Source of the DNA: Accumulibacter sp.
Lineage (GTDB): Bacteria > Pseudomonadota > Gammaproteobacteria > Burkholderiales > Rhodocyclaceae
Direction of reading: 5' to 3'
DNA length: 64,000 nt
Assembly: GCA_024235715.1 (NCBI GenBank)
Contig: JACKLW010000006.1
Coordinates: 248,001-312,000 of the forward strand
The notes under the pieces were generated by a model. It did not search any database. It had not been told where the DNA came from and was given only the letters and a program-made list of their open reading frames with translations. Position 1 is the stretch's first letter, and every line of letters begins with the position of its first letter. Made by a program: the position numbers and the translations under genes. This document shows positions 55,216-63,490 of the stretch, piece by piece.

Positions 55216-56520
55216 TCAACTGGACGCAAGGCTCAGCCTGTGGCTTTCTCGAATCTTCTCGCGCCATTCGTCGGCAAGACCCGCCGCCGCCGCAAACTCG
55301 GGCCAGCGCAGCACTGCCGCCCGCACTTCTTCGATGATCGTCCCGGCACGGCCTCGTTTCATCAGCGCAGACCTCGCACAGGCCTCGAAGTCTTCGAGCG
55401 TGAAGTCATCCCTTTTCCCGTTGAGTGTCATCTGGTGTGCCGAAGTCCACGCGCCCGACGGATTGTAGCTGTAGGTGACATCGAATGCCGGCGCGAGCGA
55501 CCAGCGGCCCTGCTTGTCCATCAGGAAGGCGATGTTCTTCACATGATCGTCCTGGTTGCGGGCGACGATGTTGAAGACCATCCGCCGGAACTGCTCCTCA
55601 AGTGCGGCCATCGGTAGCTGCAGCTGGCGAATCGTCAGCAGCGCCTGTTCGTAGGCATGAGCGCCGGCGTGGTTGAAATCGAAATGCGCCAGCGCGCACA
55701 GGGACTGCATGTGCAGTTTCTCGCCGCCAGCCAGCCGGTCAAAGCGGCGGGTCATGAAGTGCCGCCTGCCGCTTTCCTCAAGGAGACGGCAGTCGCTCAT
55801 GGTGATGCCGGCGGCCCTGGCCATCAGGTGATACGCGTACTCGATGGCGCCGCAGCCTTGCCGATCGTCGAGTTCCCGGTCCCTGTTTCCCGAGACGCCG
55901 TCGAATTTCAGCAGCCAGTATTCAAAGCCTTCGCCGGTGGCGACCTGCCCCGGGCGCAGCTCGTTCGTCCCGGGGTTCCATGCGATCACCACCTTGGCGC
56001 GTGCACCGCCGGCGGAGGTGCCGACTCGGAGAAGGTCGTTCAGCGCTTTTTCGCGTGCGGCGCCGGCAAGCGTGGCTTTCAACGCATTCCGCTGGGTCAG
56101 GATATCGGATGCCAGCCGCACCAGTGCATCGATCTCGATCTTCGCTGCCTGGCGCGACCTTGGTCCCAGCACGGGTGAAAACTCGAGCGCGCCCATGCCG
56201 CGCGAGCCGGTGTAGCAGAGCCGTTCGACGGGGCTGAAGCTCTCCGGCGTTCGCCCTTGTGTGGCCAACCAGGCATTGATCAGGGCGTTGCCGAATCTGT
56301 CCGGCAGCGAATCGGCCAGCAGCCCTGGCAGGCCATGAAAGGTTTCGCGCGGCAGCGTCGGGAATTCATAAACCCGGTCGCTCAGGGGCATCACCAGGGG
56401 AGAGAGCTCGATCCCGCTTCTGGCAAAGACGGGCTCGTATTGAAACGCGGCGTGGTCGCGCCCTGCCTCCAGCGAGACTGCCCCGATGGTTCGCCCCCAG
56501 AGCCGAACCCCGGCGATCAC
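55216..56520 (-). CDS. hipA: HipA-type serine/threonine kinase toxin
   Basis: A 434-residue HipA-fold kinase. Recognisable: GLPGLLADSLPDRFGNALI, the Gly-rich TSAGGARAKVVIAW for ATP, the kinase core with FDFNHAGAHAYEQ, a catalytic VARNQDDHVKNIAFLMD (Asp) and the metal-binding LAPAFDVTYSY. HipA phosphorylates translation components such as GltX and induces growth arrest; HipB neutralises it. The start is GTG 56520 in a GTGA overlap with hipB. Confidence 0.9.
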   Translation of the reverse strand: MIAGVRLWGRTIGAVSLEAGRDHAAFQYEPVFARSGIELSPLVMPLSDRVYEFPTLPRETFHGLPGLLADSLPDRFGNALINAWLATQGRTPESFSPVERLCYTGSRGMGALEFSPVLGPRSRQAAKIEIDALVRLASDILTQRNALKATLAGAAREKALNDLLRVGTSAGGARAKVVIAWNPGTNELRPGQVATGEGFEYWLLKFDGVSGNRDRELDDRQGCGAIEYAYHLMARAAGITMSDCRLLEESGRRHFMTRRFDRLAGGEKLHMQSLCALAHFDFNHAGAHAYEQALLTIRQLQLPMAALEEQFRRMVFNIVARNQDDHVKNIAFLMDKQGRWSLAPAFDVTYSYNPSGAWTSAHQMTLNGKRDDFTLEDFEACARSALMKRGRAGTIIEEVRAAVLRWPEFAAAAGLADEWREKIRESHRLSLASS

Positions 56521-56870
56521 GGTTGCTCACCCCAGGTCCATGGTTGCGCTTTCGCGGCTACCGGCCTGCGGCCGCTGGCACGCTGGCGTTTACGGCCATG
56601 CAGCTGCAGCTGTGCGATCGGGCTGGCCGCGCTCTCGGGGAGCAGGGCATCCAGGCGCTCCAGCAGGCCGAGCGCCCGGCATACCCTGATGAAACCCGAC
56701 AACTGCGTTGCCGATTCGCCTGATTCCAGCCGCTCCAGCGTGCGCTTGGCGACGCCCGCTTCCTCGGCCAGTGTCGCCTGGGTCAGGTTGCGTGCCAGCC
56801 GCGCTGCCGCCAGCCGTTGACCCAACTCGTGGATGACGGCCTGGTTGCCGGATGTTTCCAGAATTTTCAT
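56517..56870 (-). CDS. hipB: HipB-type XRE antitoxin
   Basis: A 117-residue protein with an XRE helix-turn-helix: LGQRLAAARLARNLTQATLAEEAGVAKRTLERLE. AAGG lies upstream of the ATG and the stop overlaps the hipA start by four bases. It presumably binds the palindrome at 56950-56966 to repress its own operon. Confidence 0.88.
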   Translation of the reverse strand: MKILETSGNQAVIHELGQRLAAARLARNLTQATLAEEAGVAKRTLERLESGESATQLSGFIRVCRALGLLERLDALLPESAASPIAQLQLHGRKRQRASGRRPVAAKAQPWTWGEQP

Positions 56871-57176
56871 GATGCGTCACCTTGGGCGAACTGGTCGCGA
56901 TCAGCAACTTTACCCGGCTTCGTTGGCGAGTCGATAGGATTCGCCGCTTTTGGCGAAAATCGCCAACGTTACCCGCGACACTCGCTATATAAGACGAGTT
57001 AAGGCATCAGATCACTGGACAGGCGTGCGTTGCCCGCCGACGGCCACGGTAAGCGGCGGTACTTGCGGCACAGGCATCTGGTTTCCTATCCTTAAGTATG
57101 CTTTCGAAGGCGACCGAGCCGCCAAGAAAAAAGCGATGCTCCGTCGCGGACAAGCCCAACCGAAAGGAGAATCGCC
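56871..57176. other. Regulatory gap between hipB and a small membrane-protein gene
   Basis: A 306-base divergent region. The hipB-proximal 100 bases hold the operator-like palindromes; a TATATAAG at 56986-56993 is the most AT-rich spot. The remainder up to the HIG1-like gene shows no further coding frame. Confidence 0.45.
56923..56966. promoter_or_regulatory. HipB operator palindromes
   Basis: TTGGCGA-AAA-TCGCCAA (56950-56966) is a perfect inverted repeat. Another TTGGCGA (56923-56929) with TCGCC (56941-56945) forms a second, imperfect palindrome upstream. The pair resembles the multiple half-site operators of hipBA-type loci and lies about 50 bases before the hipB start. Confidence 0.68.
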
Positions 57177-57371
57177 ATGACCCTGCTCACTGTCCTGATC
57201 TTTCTGGCCCTGGCGGCCACGGTCCTGTCTTTGGCTCTCGGCATCGGCTCGATGGAGCGTGGTGGCGAGTACGATAGGGTTCACAGCACGCGCTTCATGG
57301 CCATGCGCGTCGGTTTTCAGGGCCTGACCTTGTTGCTGCTGGTGATCGCCCTTTTTCTTGCCGGAACGTAG
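57177..57371 (+). CDS. Small HIG1-like double-helix membrane protein
   Basis: A 64-residue protein with two membrane helices (VLIFLALAATVLSLALGIGSM and LTLLLLVIALFLAGT) joined by a charged loop, RGGEYDRVHSTRFMAMR. That loop is the HIG1/twin-transmembrane pattern. AAAGGAG gives a good ribosome site. Confidence 0.82.
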   Translation: MTLLTVLIFLALAATVLSLALGIGSMERGGEYDRVHSTRFMAMRVGFQGLTLLLLVIALFLAGT

Positions 57372-57451
57372 TGCCTGCGTCGGTGAGGTGTTCTCCGCGC
57401 CCTGCTGTCGCGTTCGGCACCTTGCGCCGCTGGCGATGGCTCCGGGACCGA

Positions 57452-58150
57452 TCATGCCAGCGGAAGCATTCGACAAAGCTCCTCGGTGACCGCCTGAAAC
57501 TGCAGCGCTGGCACTGCAAGTCTTTGCCCGTCGATGAGCACGTCCGGGAAGCGAACGCTGATGCGGGTTTCCGTCCCGAGCGTGATCGGTACTGTCTTGA
57601 CAAGGTAACGTCGTGTCCCGCTCAGGCGCTGGCCAAGCACCGCCCCTTCATGCAAGCCGTCGCTCGCCCCGCGAAACGCCAGCGTTGGGTCGAAGACGTA
57701 TCGATCCGTGCCAGAGCTCCCCGCAGCCTTTCGTCGTGGGCCGTCGACCGGTGACTCCTCGGGCGACGAACAGACTCTGCTCCCGGCCTGACCAACACGG
57801 CACCAGATTTCATATTCGATGCTTGCCAGCTGCACCATCACCGGCTTCGCCCTGCCAGCAGTGAGCTGCATGCTCCCGTCCAGAAAGCGCATGCTCGCGT
57901 TGCTGGCGAGTTCCACCGACATGCAGAGCCGAATGCTGTCTCCCGGCGCCGGCGGGTAGCTGTCGCCGCAGGCTGCGATCATTGCTGATGCCGTGTCGCC
58001 AAGCGTCAATCCGACGTAGCCCGGCAACTGTGCGTAGGTCTGCAGCTGCTTGCCGTTGTCAACCATTGGCTTGTAGTAGGAAGCTGGCTGACAGCTGGAA
58101 CAGGCGCTCAGCAGCGAGGCGAGGGAAAGCAGTAAGGAGCGCCGGATCAT
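57452..58150 (-). CDS. Uncharacterised lipoprotein
   Basis: A 232-residue lipoprotein (MIRRSLLLSLASLLSACSS; lipobox LSAC). The mature part contains several cysteines and segments such as DGSMQLTAG and ISVRFPDVLIDG. I do not recognise the family. Its start overlaps the dadA-like stop by four bases, so both are probably one operon. Confidence 0.68.
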   Translation of the reverse strand: MIRRSLLLSLASLLSACSSCQPASYYKPMVDNGKQLQTYAQLPGYVGLTLGDTASAMIAACGDSYPPAPGDSIRLCMSVELASNASMRFLDGSMQLTAGRAKPVMVQLASIEYEIWCRVGQAGSRVCSSPEESPVDGPRRKAAGSSGTDRYVFDPTLAFRGASDGLHEGAVLGQRLSGTRRYLVKTVPITLGTETRISVRFPDVLIDGQRLAVPALQFQAVTEELCRMLPLA

Positions 58151-59442
58151 GGATGGCCAGCCTTTCTGCTGGTGGCGCGGGGCAGCGTGAAACCGTCCAG
58201 CGACACAAACGGTGCCTGTTCGGCGATCAGGTCGGCGAGCGCGCGGCCACTGGCCAGCGACAGCGTGAAGCCGAGTGCGCCGTGACCGACGTTGAGCCAG
58301 AGCCTGCGACAGGTGCTGTGGCCCAGAATCGGCCGGCCACTCGGGGTCGCCGGGCGCAGCCCGGCCCAGGCCTCGACTTGCTGCTCGTCCATGGCCCCGG
58401 GGAAGGCCGCACCTGCCTCGGCCAGCAGCGTTGCCACGCGCGCCGGCACGATCGTCCGGTGGTAGCCGCCGATGTCGGCGATACCGGCCACGCGCAGCTT
58501 GCCGTCGATCACGGCGTACACGATCTTGCGCTGGAAGTCGGTGACGCTGAGCCGTGGTGCGGCGTCCGGGTCGGCAATCGGCGCCGTCAGGCTGTAGCCC
58601 TTGAGCGGGTATATCGGCAGTGCCACGCCTAGCGGTCGAGCCAGGCGCGCGCTGTCGCAGCCGCTGGCGAGCACGTAGGCGTCGGCTTCGAGCAGCCCGG
58701 CGCTGGTTTCGACGCCGACGACTTCGTCCTGACTGACGCGCAGGCCGTGTATCACCGTGTCGAACAGGCAGCGGTTGTCCGGCGAGGCGGCGCGAATCCG
58801 GTCGAGCAGTCCGACCGTGAAGCGATAGCAATCTGCGCTGTCTTCACTTGGCGTGTGAACCCCACCGACGATCTCTCGGCGCAGGGAGTCGAGGGCCGGC
58901 TCGATGGCGATGCACGCGGCGGCGTCCAGCACCTCCTGCGAGTGCTCGCTGTCGCCGGCGAGGCGCTGCTGAAACTCGACCTGGCGGCGCGCAGCCGCCA
59001 GCGATGCAGCGTCGCGATAGACGACGAGCTTGCCGCTGTTGGCCCAGGCGAAGTCGAGCTCAGGCTCCTCGCCGAGCAGTTCATGCATCAGGCGACGGCT
59101 GGCATGCCCGAGACGCAGCAGGTGTCGCGTCGTCTCGGCGCTGCGGACGCTGCTGCAGGCCGCGAGAAACTGCAGGCACCAGCGCCATTGATGAGGGTCG
59201 AGCTGCGGGCGATAACGTACCGGTGAGGTCGATGAAAGCAGCCACGGGACGAGCTTCGGCCATACACCGGGATCGGCCAGCGGCGCCACGTAGCTGTAGC
59301 TCAGCTGTCCGCCGTTGGCGTAGCTCGCTTCGAGCGCGGCGCCTTGGTTGCGGTCCACGATGGTCACCTGATGGCCGTCGCGCGCGAGGTAGTAGGCGGT
59401 GGTGACGCCGACCACGCCGGCGCCGAGAACGATCACTTTCAT
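58147..59442 (-). CDS. dadA: D-amino acid dehydrogenase (DadA-type)
   Basis: A 431-residue FAD-dependent dehydrogenase: VIVLGAGVVGVTTAYYLARDGHQV for FAD, EASYANGGQLSYSYVAPLADPG, HTPSEDSADC, and LRPATPSGRPILG near the C-terminus. DadA oxidises D-amino acids, feeding electrons to the respiratory chain. I take ATG 59442 (MKVIVLGAGVVG), the family start, not one 93 bases upstream. Confidence 0.92.
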   Translation of the reverse strand: MKVIVLGAGVVGVTTAYYLARDGHQVTIVDRNQGAALEASYANGGQLSYSYVAPLADPGVWPKLVPWLLSSTSPVRYRPQLDPHQWRWCLQFLAACSSVRSAETTRHLLRLGHASRRLMHELLGEEPELDFAWANSGKLVVYRDAASLAAARRQVEFQQRLAGDSEHSQEVLDAAACIAIEPALDSLRREIVGGVHTPSEDSADCYRFTVGLLDRIRAASPDNRCLFDTVIHGLRVSQDEVVGVETSAGLLEADAYVLASGCDSARLARPLGVALPIYPLKGYSLTAPIADPDAAPRLSVTDFQRKIVYAVIDGKLRVAGIADIGGYHRTIVPARVATLLAEAGAAFPGAMDEQQVEAWAGLRPATPSGRPILGHSTCRRLWLNVGHGALGFTLSLASGRALADLIAEQAPFVSLDGFTLPRATSRKAGHP

Positions 59443-59577
59443 TTCTTGTACCCGGTGGGTGGAGAATCGACAACAGTGACGCCAGCCTGGCGTTTCGACG
59501 GTGCCCTCGCTGGCGTCCGAAAAAAACTGTCGCAATCGTGGACGGCTCGGCGCCGCGCGCTGGCGCTTGCCGGCATG

Positions 59578-60162
59578 TCAACGTTTCGCAGCGTCTGATT
59601 CTGACCGATTTTTCCTCTGCGCGCGGAGCGTGCGCCACAGCCAGAAAGCCAGGCCCGCGACAACGATGGCAAGCAGCAGCGCTTCCTCGATGGTCTTGAG
59701 ATCGCTAAGCAGCGAAGCGATGGCCTCGCCGAAGGCGTAGCCGGCGGCGGTGATCAGCGCCGCCCACAACGCCGCGCCGAGCGTGTTGAGCAGCGCGAAA
59801 CGCCACACGGCCATGCCGCTCGACCCGAGCAGTACCGGCCCGGCGATTCGCAGGCCGTAGAGGAAGCGGACACCGAGGACAAACAGCACGTTGTAGCGCT
59901 GCAACAGTCGATCGACACGGGGTTTTTGCTGCACGAGGAACGGAAAGCGTCTGATCAGGGCCGTGCCTTTCCAGCGGCCGAGAAGAAAGGCGATCTGGTC
60001 ACCGAGGGTGGCGCCAAGCATGGCCACCAGGAACACCAGGCGCCAATCGAGCAAGCCGCGGTGCGCGGCAAAGCCGGCGGCGATGAGGATCGTTTCCCCT
60101 TCGAGCAGGGTCCCGAGAAAAACCGTCGTATAACCGTACGAGGCGACGAAGGCGCTGATCAT
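59578..60162 (-). CDS. DedA-family membrane protein
   Basis: A 194-residue protein with five or so helices and DedA motifs: GTLLEGETILIAAGF, DQIAFLLGRWKG, and GVRFLYGLRIAGPVLLGSSGM. DedA proteins transport polyprenyl phosphate or phospholipids. Start at ATG 60162 (MISAFVASYGYTTVF). Confidence 0.88.
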   Translation of the reverse strand: MISAFVASYGYTTVFLGTLLEGETILIAAGFAAHRGLLDWRLVFLVAMLGATLGDQIAFLLGRWKGTALIRRFPFLVQQKPRVDRLLQRYNVLFVLGVRFLYGLRIAGPVLLGSSGMAVWRFALLNTLGAALWAALITAAGYAFGEAIASLLSDLKTIEEALLLAIVVAGLAFWLWRTLRAQRKNRSESDAAKR

Positions 60163-60308
60163 CTTTGTCGTCGCCGAGGGCAGGCAAGCGCGCGGATGTC
60201 GGCGGCGGACGGTACTGCCGTGGCTGCCAGCCGGCATGTTTGTCGCCACGAGCAGGGATCAAGTCTCTGCGCACCTGCGTTTCGCACGGTCACCTCGAAA
60301 CTGAAAAG

Positions 60309-60336
60309 AAAAAGGGCCATCGCTAGCCGACGGCCC
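60309..60336 (-). terminator. Intrinsic terminator of the PPi-phosphofructokinase gene
   Basis: On the minus strand GGGCC-G-TCG, loop, CGA-T-GGCCC (60336-60314) is followed by TTTTT then CTTTT. It lies about 25 bases after the gene's stop. Confidence 0.78.
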
Positions 60337-60361
60337 CCCATTACCGCATACGACTTCGCGG

Positions 60362-62068
60362 TCAGCCGATCTTGAACATCAGCGAGTTCGAGCCGGAGTT
60401 CAAGGCCACGCTGATTGGCTGCTGGTGTGTCGTCGGGCCCCAGAACTGGCGTGGGCCGGGCGAGGTGAAGAGGTCGCTGGCGGCCCATTCGTCACGCCGC
60501 GAGGCAAAGAACTGCATGGCCGGCGAATCCATCCTGACCAGTGCCTTCTCGATCACGAACTCGTCCTGACCGTGACGACGCTCGATGTTGAGCAGGCCGG
60601 CGAGCGGGATCGCCTGCGGCACGCCGCCGCTGGTCAGACCGGTGATCGTCGCCATGTAGCCGCTATGGCCGTCGAGGATCAAGGAGCCGGCAGTCAGGCC
60701 GAGGTTGTAGGTGTAGGCGGCGTCGAACAGGGTCGGCGCGCCGCAACGGCCTTCGTAGCCGAGGAAGTGGCTGTGCGCGGCAAACGGGACTTTGCCATCG
60801 AGTTCCTTGACACGTGCCTTGGTCATGTCGATCAGCAGCTGCTCGGTCGGGATCAGCGAGACCTGCAGGTTGCCGTGCGAGTCACGCTCGGCAAGCAGCA
60901 TGTCGACGATGTAGTGTGGCAGCGAAGCCAGCAGGCGACCGTTGTCGGCGCTCAGCTTGCTCTCGACGAAAGCCGCCTTGGCGTCGTCGGCGAGGGCGGC
61001 GAAAGCAGCCGCTTCATGCGCCAGGACGTCGTTGAGTTCGGCGATCATGGCGTTCATTTCGGGGATGAACTCGATCAGCCCTTCGGGAGCGAGCAACACG
61101 CCGTAGTTCATGCCCTTGTGTGAGCGTTCGACAACGATTTTGGCGATGCTGTCGATGATGCTCGCCAGCGACATCTTCTTGGTCGAGACTTCTTCGGAAA
61201 TGATGGCGATTGCCGGCTTGGTCTGCAGCGCCACTTCGAGCGCCACGTGCGATGCCGAGCGACCCATCAGCTTGACGAAGTGCCAGTACTTCAGCGACGA
61301 GCTGGTGTCCTGCAGGATGTTGCCGACCATTTCGCTGTAGATCCGTGTCGCGGTGTCGAAGCCGAACGAGATGGCCAGCAGATCACCGAGTTGCAGGTCG
61401 CCGTCGATCGTCTTCGGCACGCCGATGACCTGCACGCCCGAGCCGTCGGCCTTGACACCGCGATACAGCGACTCGGCGAGTACCGCCGCGTTGGTGTTCG
61501 AATCGTCGCCGCCGACGACGACGATGGCGTCCAGGTTGTGCTTGATACAGGTCTCCCTGACCTGTGCGAACTGGGCGTCGCTCTTGATCTTGGTCCTGTC
61601 CGACCCGAGGAAGTTGAAGCCGCCGGTGTTCAGGACGAAGTCGACGTCGGCATCGCTGATCTCGAACAGCGAGCCTTCGAGCAGGCCCTTGGGGCCGGCC
61701 TTGACCCCGAGCAGGGTGTTGCCGGTGCCGAGAACGCGCTTCAGGCCGCAAACGACGTTATGGCCACCGGCGGCGGGTCCGCCGGAGAAGAGGACGGCGA
61801 CGCGCTTGCCCTTGATGTTGGTCGTCCGGCTGCCGGCGGAGGTGAGCACGACATTGCCGGACGCGGCGACGGTCTTCGGAAACTGCTTGGCGACCGCGTC
61901 GCTGTCTTTGGTGCGCAGGACACGATCGGTGCTGCTGAAGCTGACCGGCTGCGGTTTGTCGGACGAGCCGAAGGCGGCGCAGACCGGAAGCGGGAGTTGG
62001 CGCACTGCAGATTCGAAGATCGACTTGTGCGCTTCTGTATTGATTAGCTGTTCTACCAGGGTGCTCAT
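60362..62068 (-). CDS. pfp: Pyrophosphate-dependent 6-phosphofructokinase
   Basis: A 568-residue long-type PFP: VAVLFSGGPAAGGHNVV, GGDDSNTNAAVLAE, PKTIDGDLQ, MGRSASHVALEVAL and YEGRCGAPTLFDAAYTY. The GGDD aspartate is the residue that distinguishes PPi- from ATP-users. The enzyme interconverts Fru-6-P and Fru-1,6-P2 reversibly with PPi. ATG 62068 follows AGAGGA. It pairs with the aldolase gene downstream in glycolysis. Confidence 0.95.
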   Translation of the reverse strand: MSTLVEQLINTEAHKSIFESAVRQLPLPVCAAFGSSDKPQPVSFSSTDRVLRTKDSDAVAKQFPKTVAASGNVVLTSAGSRTTNIKGKRVAVLFSGGPAAGGHNVVCGLKRVLGTGNTLLGVKAGPKGLLEGSLFEISDADVDFVLNTGGFNFLGSDRTKIKSDAQFAQVRETCIKHNLDAIVVVGGDDSNTNAAVLAESLYRGVKADGSGVQVIGVPKTIDGDLQLGDLLAISFGFDTATRIYSEMVGNILQDTSSSLKYWHFVKLMGRSASHVALEVALQTKPAIAIISEEVSTKKMSLASIIDSIAKIVVERSHKGMNYGVLLAPEGLIEFIPEMNAMIAELNDVLAHEAAAFAALADDAKAAFVESKLSADNGRLLASLPHYIVDMLLAERDSHGNLQVSLIPTEQLLIDMTKARVKELDGKVPFAAHSHFLGYEGRCGAPTLFDAAYTYNLGLTAGSLILDGHSGYMATITGLTSGGVPQAIPLAGLLNIERRHGQDEFVIEKALVRMDSPAMQFFASRRDEWAASDLFTSPGPRQFWGPTTHQQPISVALNSGSNSLMFKIG

Positions 62069-62208
62069 GTTTGGGTCCTCTTTTGGCAGGAGTTGCGGTG
62101 TCGGTGCATGCACGGCTCGCCGCGCTGTTCGGGCCGGCGCGCCAGCGTCGCGGCAAGGGCTCGCCGGCGACGTGGATCCTGCGCGTTCGCAGCGTCCTGG
62201 CCCGACAC

Positions 62209-62243
62209 AAAAAAGGGCCAGCCCAAGAGACTTGGGCCAGCCC
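62209..62243 (-). terminator. Intrinsic terminator of the aldolase gene
   Basis: On the minus strand GGGC-TG-GCCCAAG (62243-62231), loop TCT, CTTGGGC-TG-GCCC (62227-62215), followed by six T. The two TG/TG mismatches form an internal loop. It lies 24 bases after the fba stop. Confidence 0.85.
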
Positions 62244-62266
62244 GTTTCGGAATCCTCAGCGCTCGC

Positions 62267-63340
62267 TTACGCCAGGGTCCCGACGTTGTTCAGATCCTTG
62301 AAGGCCTGCGTCAGGCGGGCGCGGAAGGAATCTTCGCCCTTGCGCAGCCAGGCACGCGGATCGTAGTACTTCTTGTTCGGCTTGCTGTCGCCTTCGGGGT
62401 TGCCGATCTGGCCTTGCAGATAGCCTTCATTCTTCTTGTAGAAGCCCATCACGCCTTCCCAGAACGCCCACTGCAGGTCGGTGTCGAGGTTCATCTTGAT
62501 GACGCCGTAGGAGATCGCTTCGCGGATTTCCTCGAGGGTCGATCCCGAGCCGCCGTGGAAGACGAAGTTGACCGGCTGCGCCTTGGTAGCGAATTTCTTC
62601 TGCACGTACTCCTGCGAGTTCTTGAGGATGATCGGCTGCAGCTTGACGTTGCCCGGCTTGTATACGCCATGCACGTTGCCGAAGGCGGCGGCGACGGTGA
62701 AGCGATCGCTGACCTTGGACAGTTCTTCATAGGCCAGAGCCACGTCTTCAGGCTGGGTGTAGAGCTTCGAGCTGTCGACGTTGGTGTTGTCCACGCCGTC
62801 CTCCTCGCCGCCCGTGACGCCGAGCTCGATTTCGAGGGTCATGCCCATCTTGCTCATCCGTTCGAGATAGCGCTTGCAGATCTCGATGTTCTCGGCGATC
62901 GGCTCTTCGGAGAGGTCAAGCATGTGCGAGCTGTAGAGCGGCTTGCCGTGCACCTTGAAATACTGCTCGCCGGCGTCGAGCAGGCCGTCAATCCAGGGCA
63001 GCAGCTTTTTCGCGGCGTGGTCGGTATGGGTGACGACAGTGGCGCCGTACAGCTCGGCCATGTGATGGATGTGCATGGCAGCGGAGACGGCACCGGCAAC
63101 ACAGGCGCGCTGGCCGGCATTGTCGAGTCCCTTGCCGGCATAGAATTGCGCACCACCATTCGAGAGCTGGATGATGGCCGGGGAGTTGAGCTCGGCGGCA
63201 GTCTCGATGACGCCGTTTACGGTGCTCGTGTTGATGACGTTCACGGCCGGCAGGGCGAATTGCTTTTCCTTGGCCAGATCGAAGATTGCTTGCAGTTGGT
63301 CGCCGCTGGCGACACCTGGTTTAATGCCTTTTGCATTCAT
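62267..63340 (-). CDS. fbaA: Class II fructose-bisphosphate aldolase
   Basis: A 357-residue zinc aldolase close to E. coli FbaA: NVINTSTVNGVIETA, THTDHAAKKLLPWIDGLL for zinc, EIELGVTGGEEDGVDNT, AAAFGNVHGVYKPGNV, HGGSGSTLEEI and KMNLDTDLQWAFW. ATG 63340 (MNAKGIKPGVASGDQL) fits. Cleaves Fru-1,6-P2, the product of PFP. Confidence 0.96.
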   Translation of the reverse strand: MNAKGIKPGVASGDQLQAIFDLAKEKQFALPAVNVINTSTVNGVIETAAELNSPAIIQLSNGGAQFYAGKGLDNAGQRACVAGAVSAAMHIHHMAELYGATVVTHTDHAAKKLLPWIDGLLDAGEQYFKVHGKPLYSSHMLDLSEEPIAENIEICKRYLERMSKMGMTLEIELGVTGGEEDGVDNTNVDSSKLYTQPEDVALAYEELSKVSDRFTVAAAFGNVHGVYKPGNVKLQPIILKNSQEYVQKKFATKAQPVNFVFHGGSGSTLEEIREAISYGVIKMNLDTDLQWAFWEGVMGFYKKNEGYLQGQIGNPEGDSKPNKKYYDPRAWLRKGEDSFRARLTQAFKDLNNVGTLA

Positions 63341-63490
63341 GGGTTCAGGTCCAGATTCAGTTGATTGAGTGGGTTCAAAAACTAGAGGAAAGCGGCCGCT
63401 GAAGTTGACCGGTTCAATGGAAGTATCTCGTTCGCGCAGCAACTCGTCAAGCACCGGCTCGCCAAGCCTTGCAGGCTCTTGTCTCTTCGC

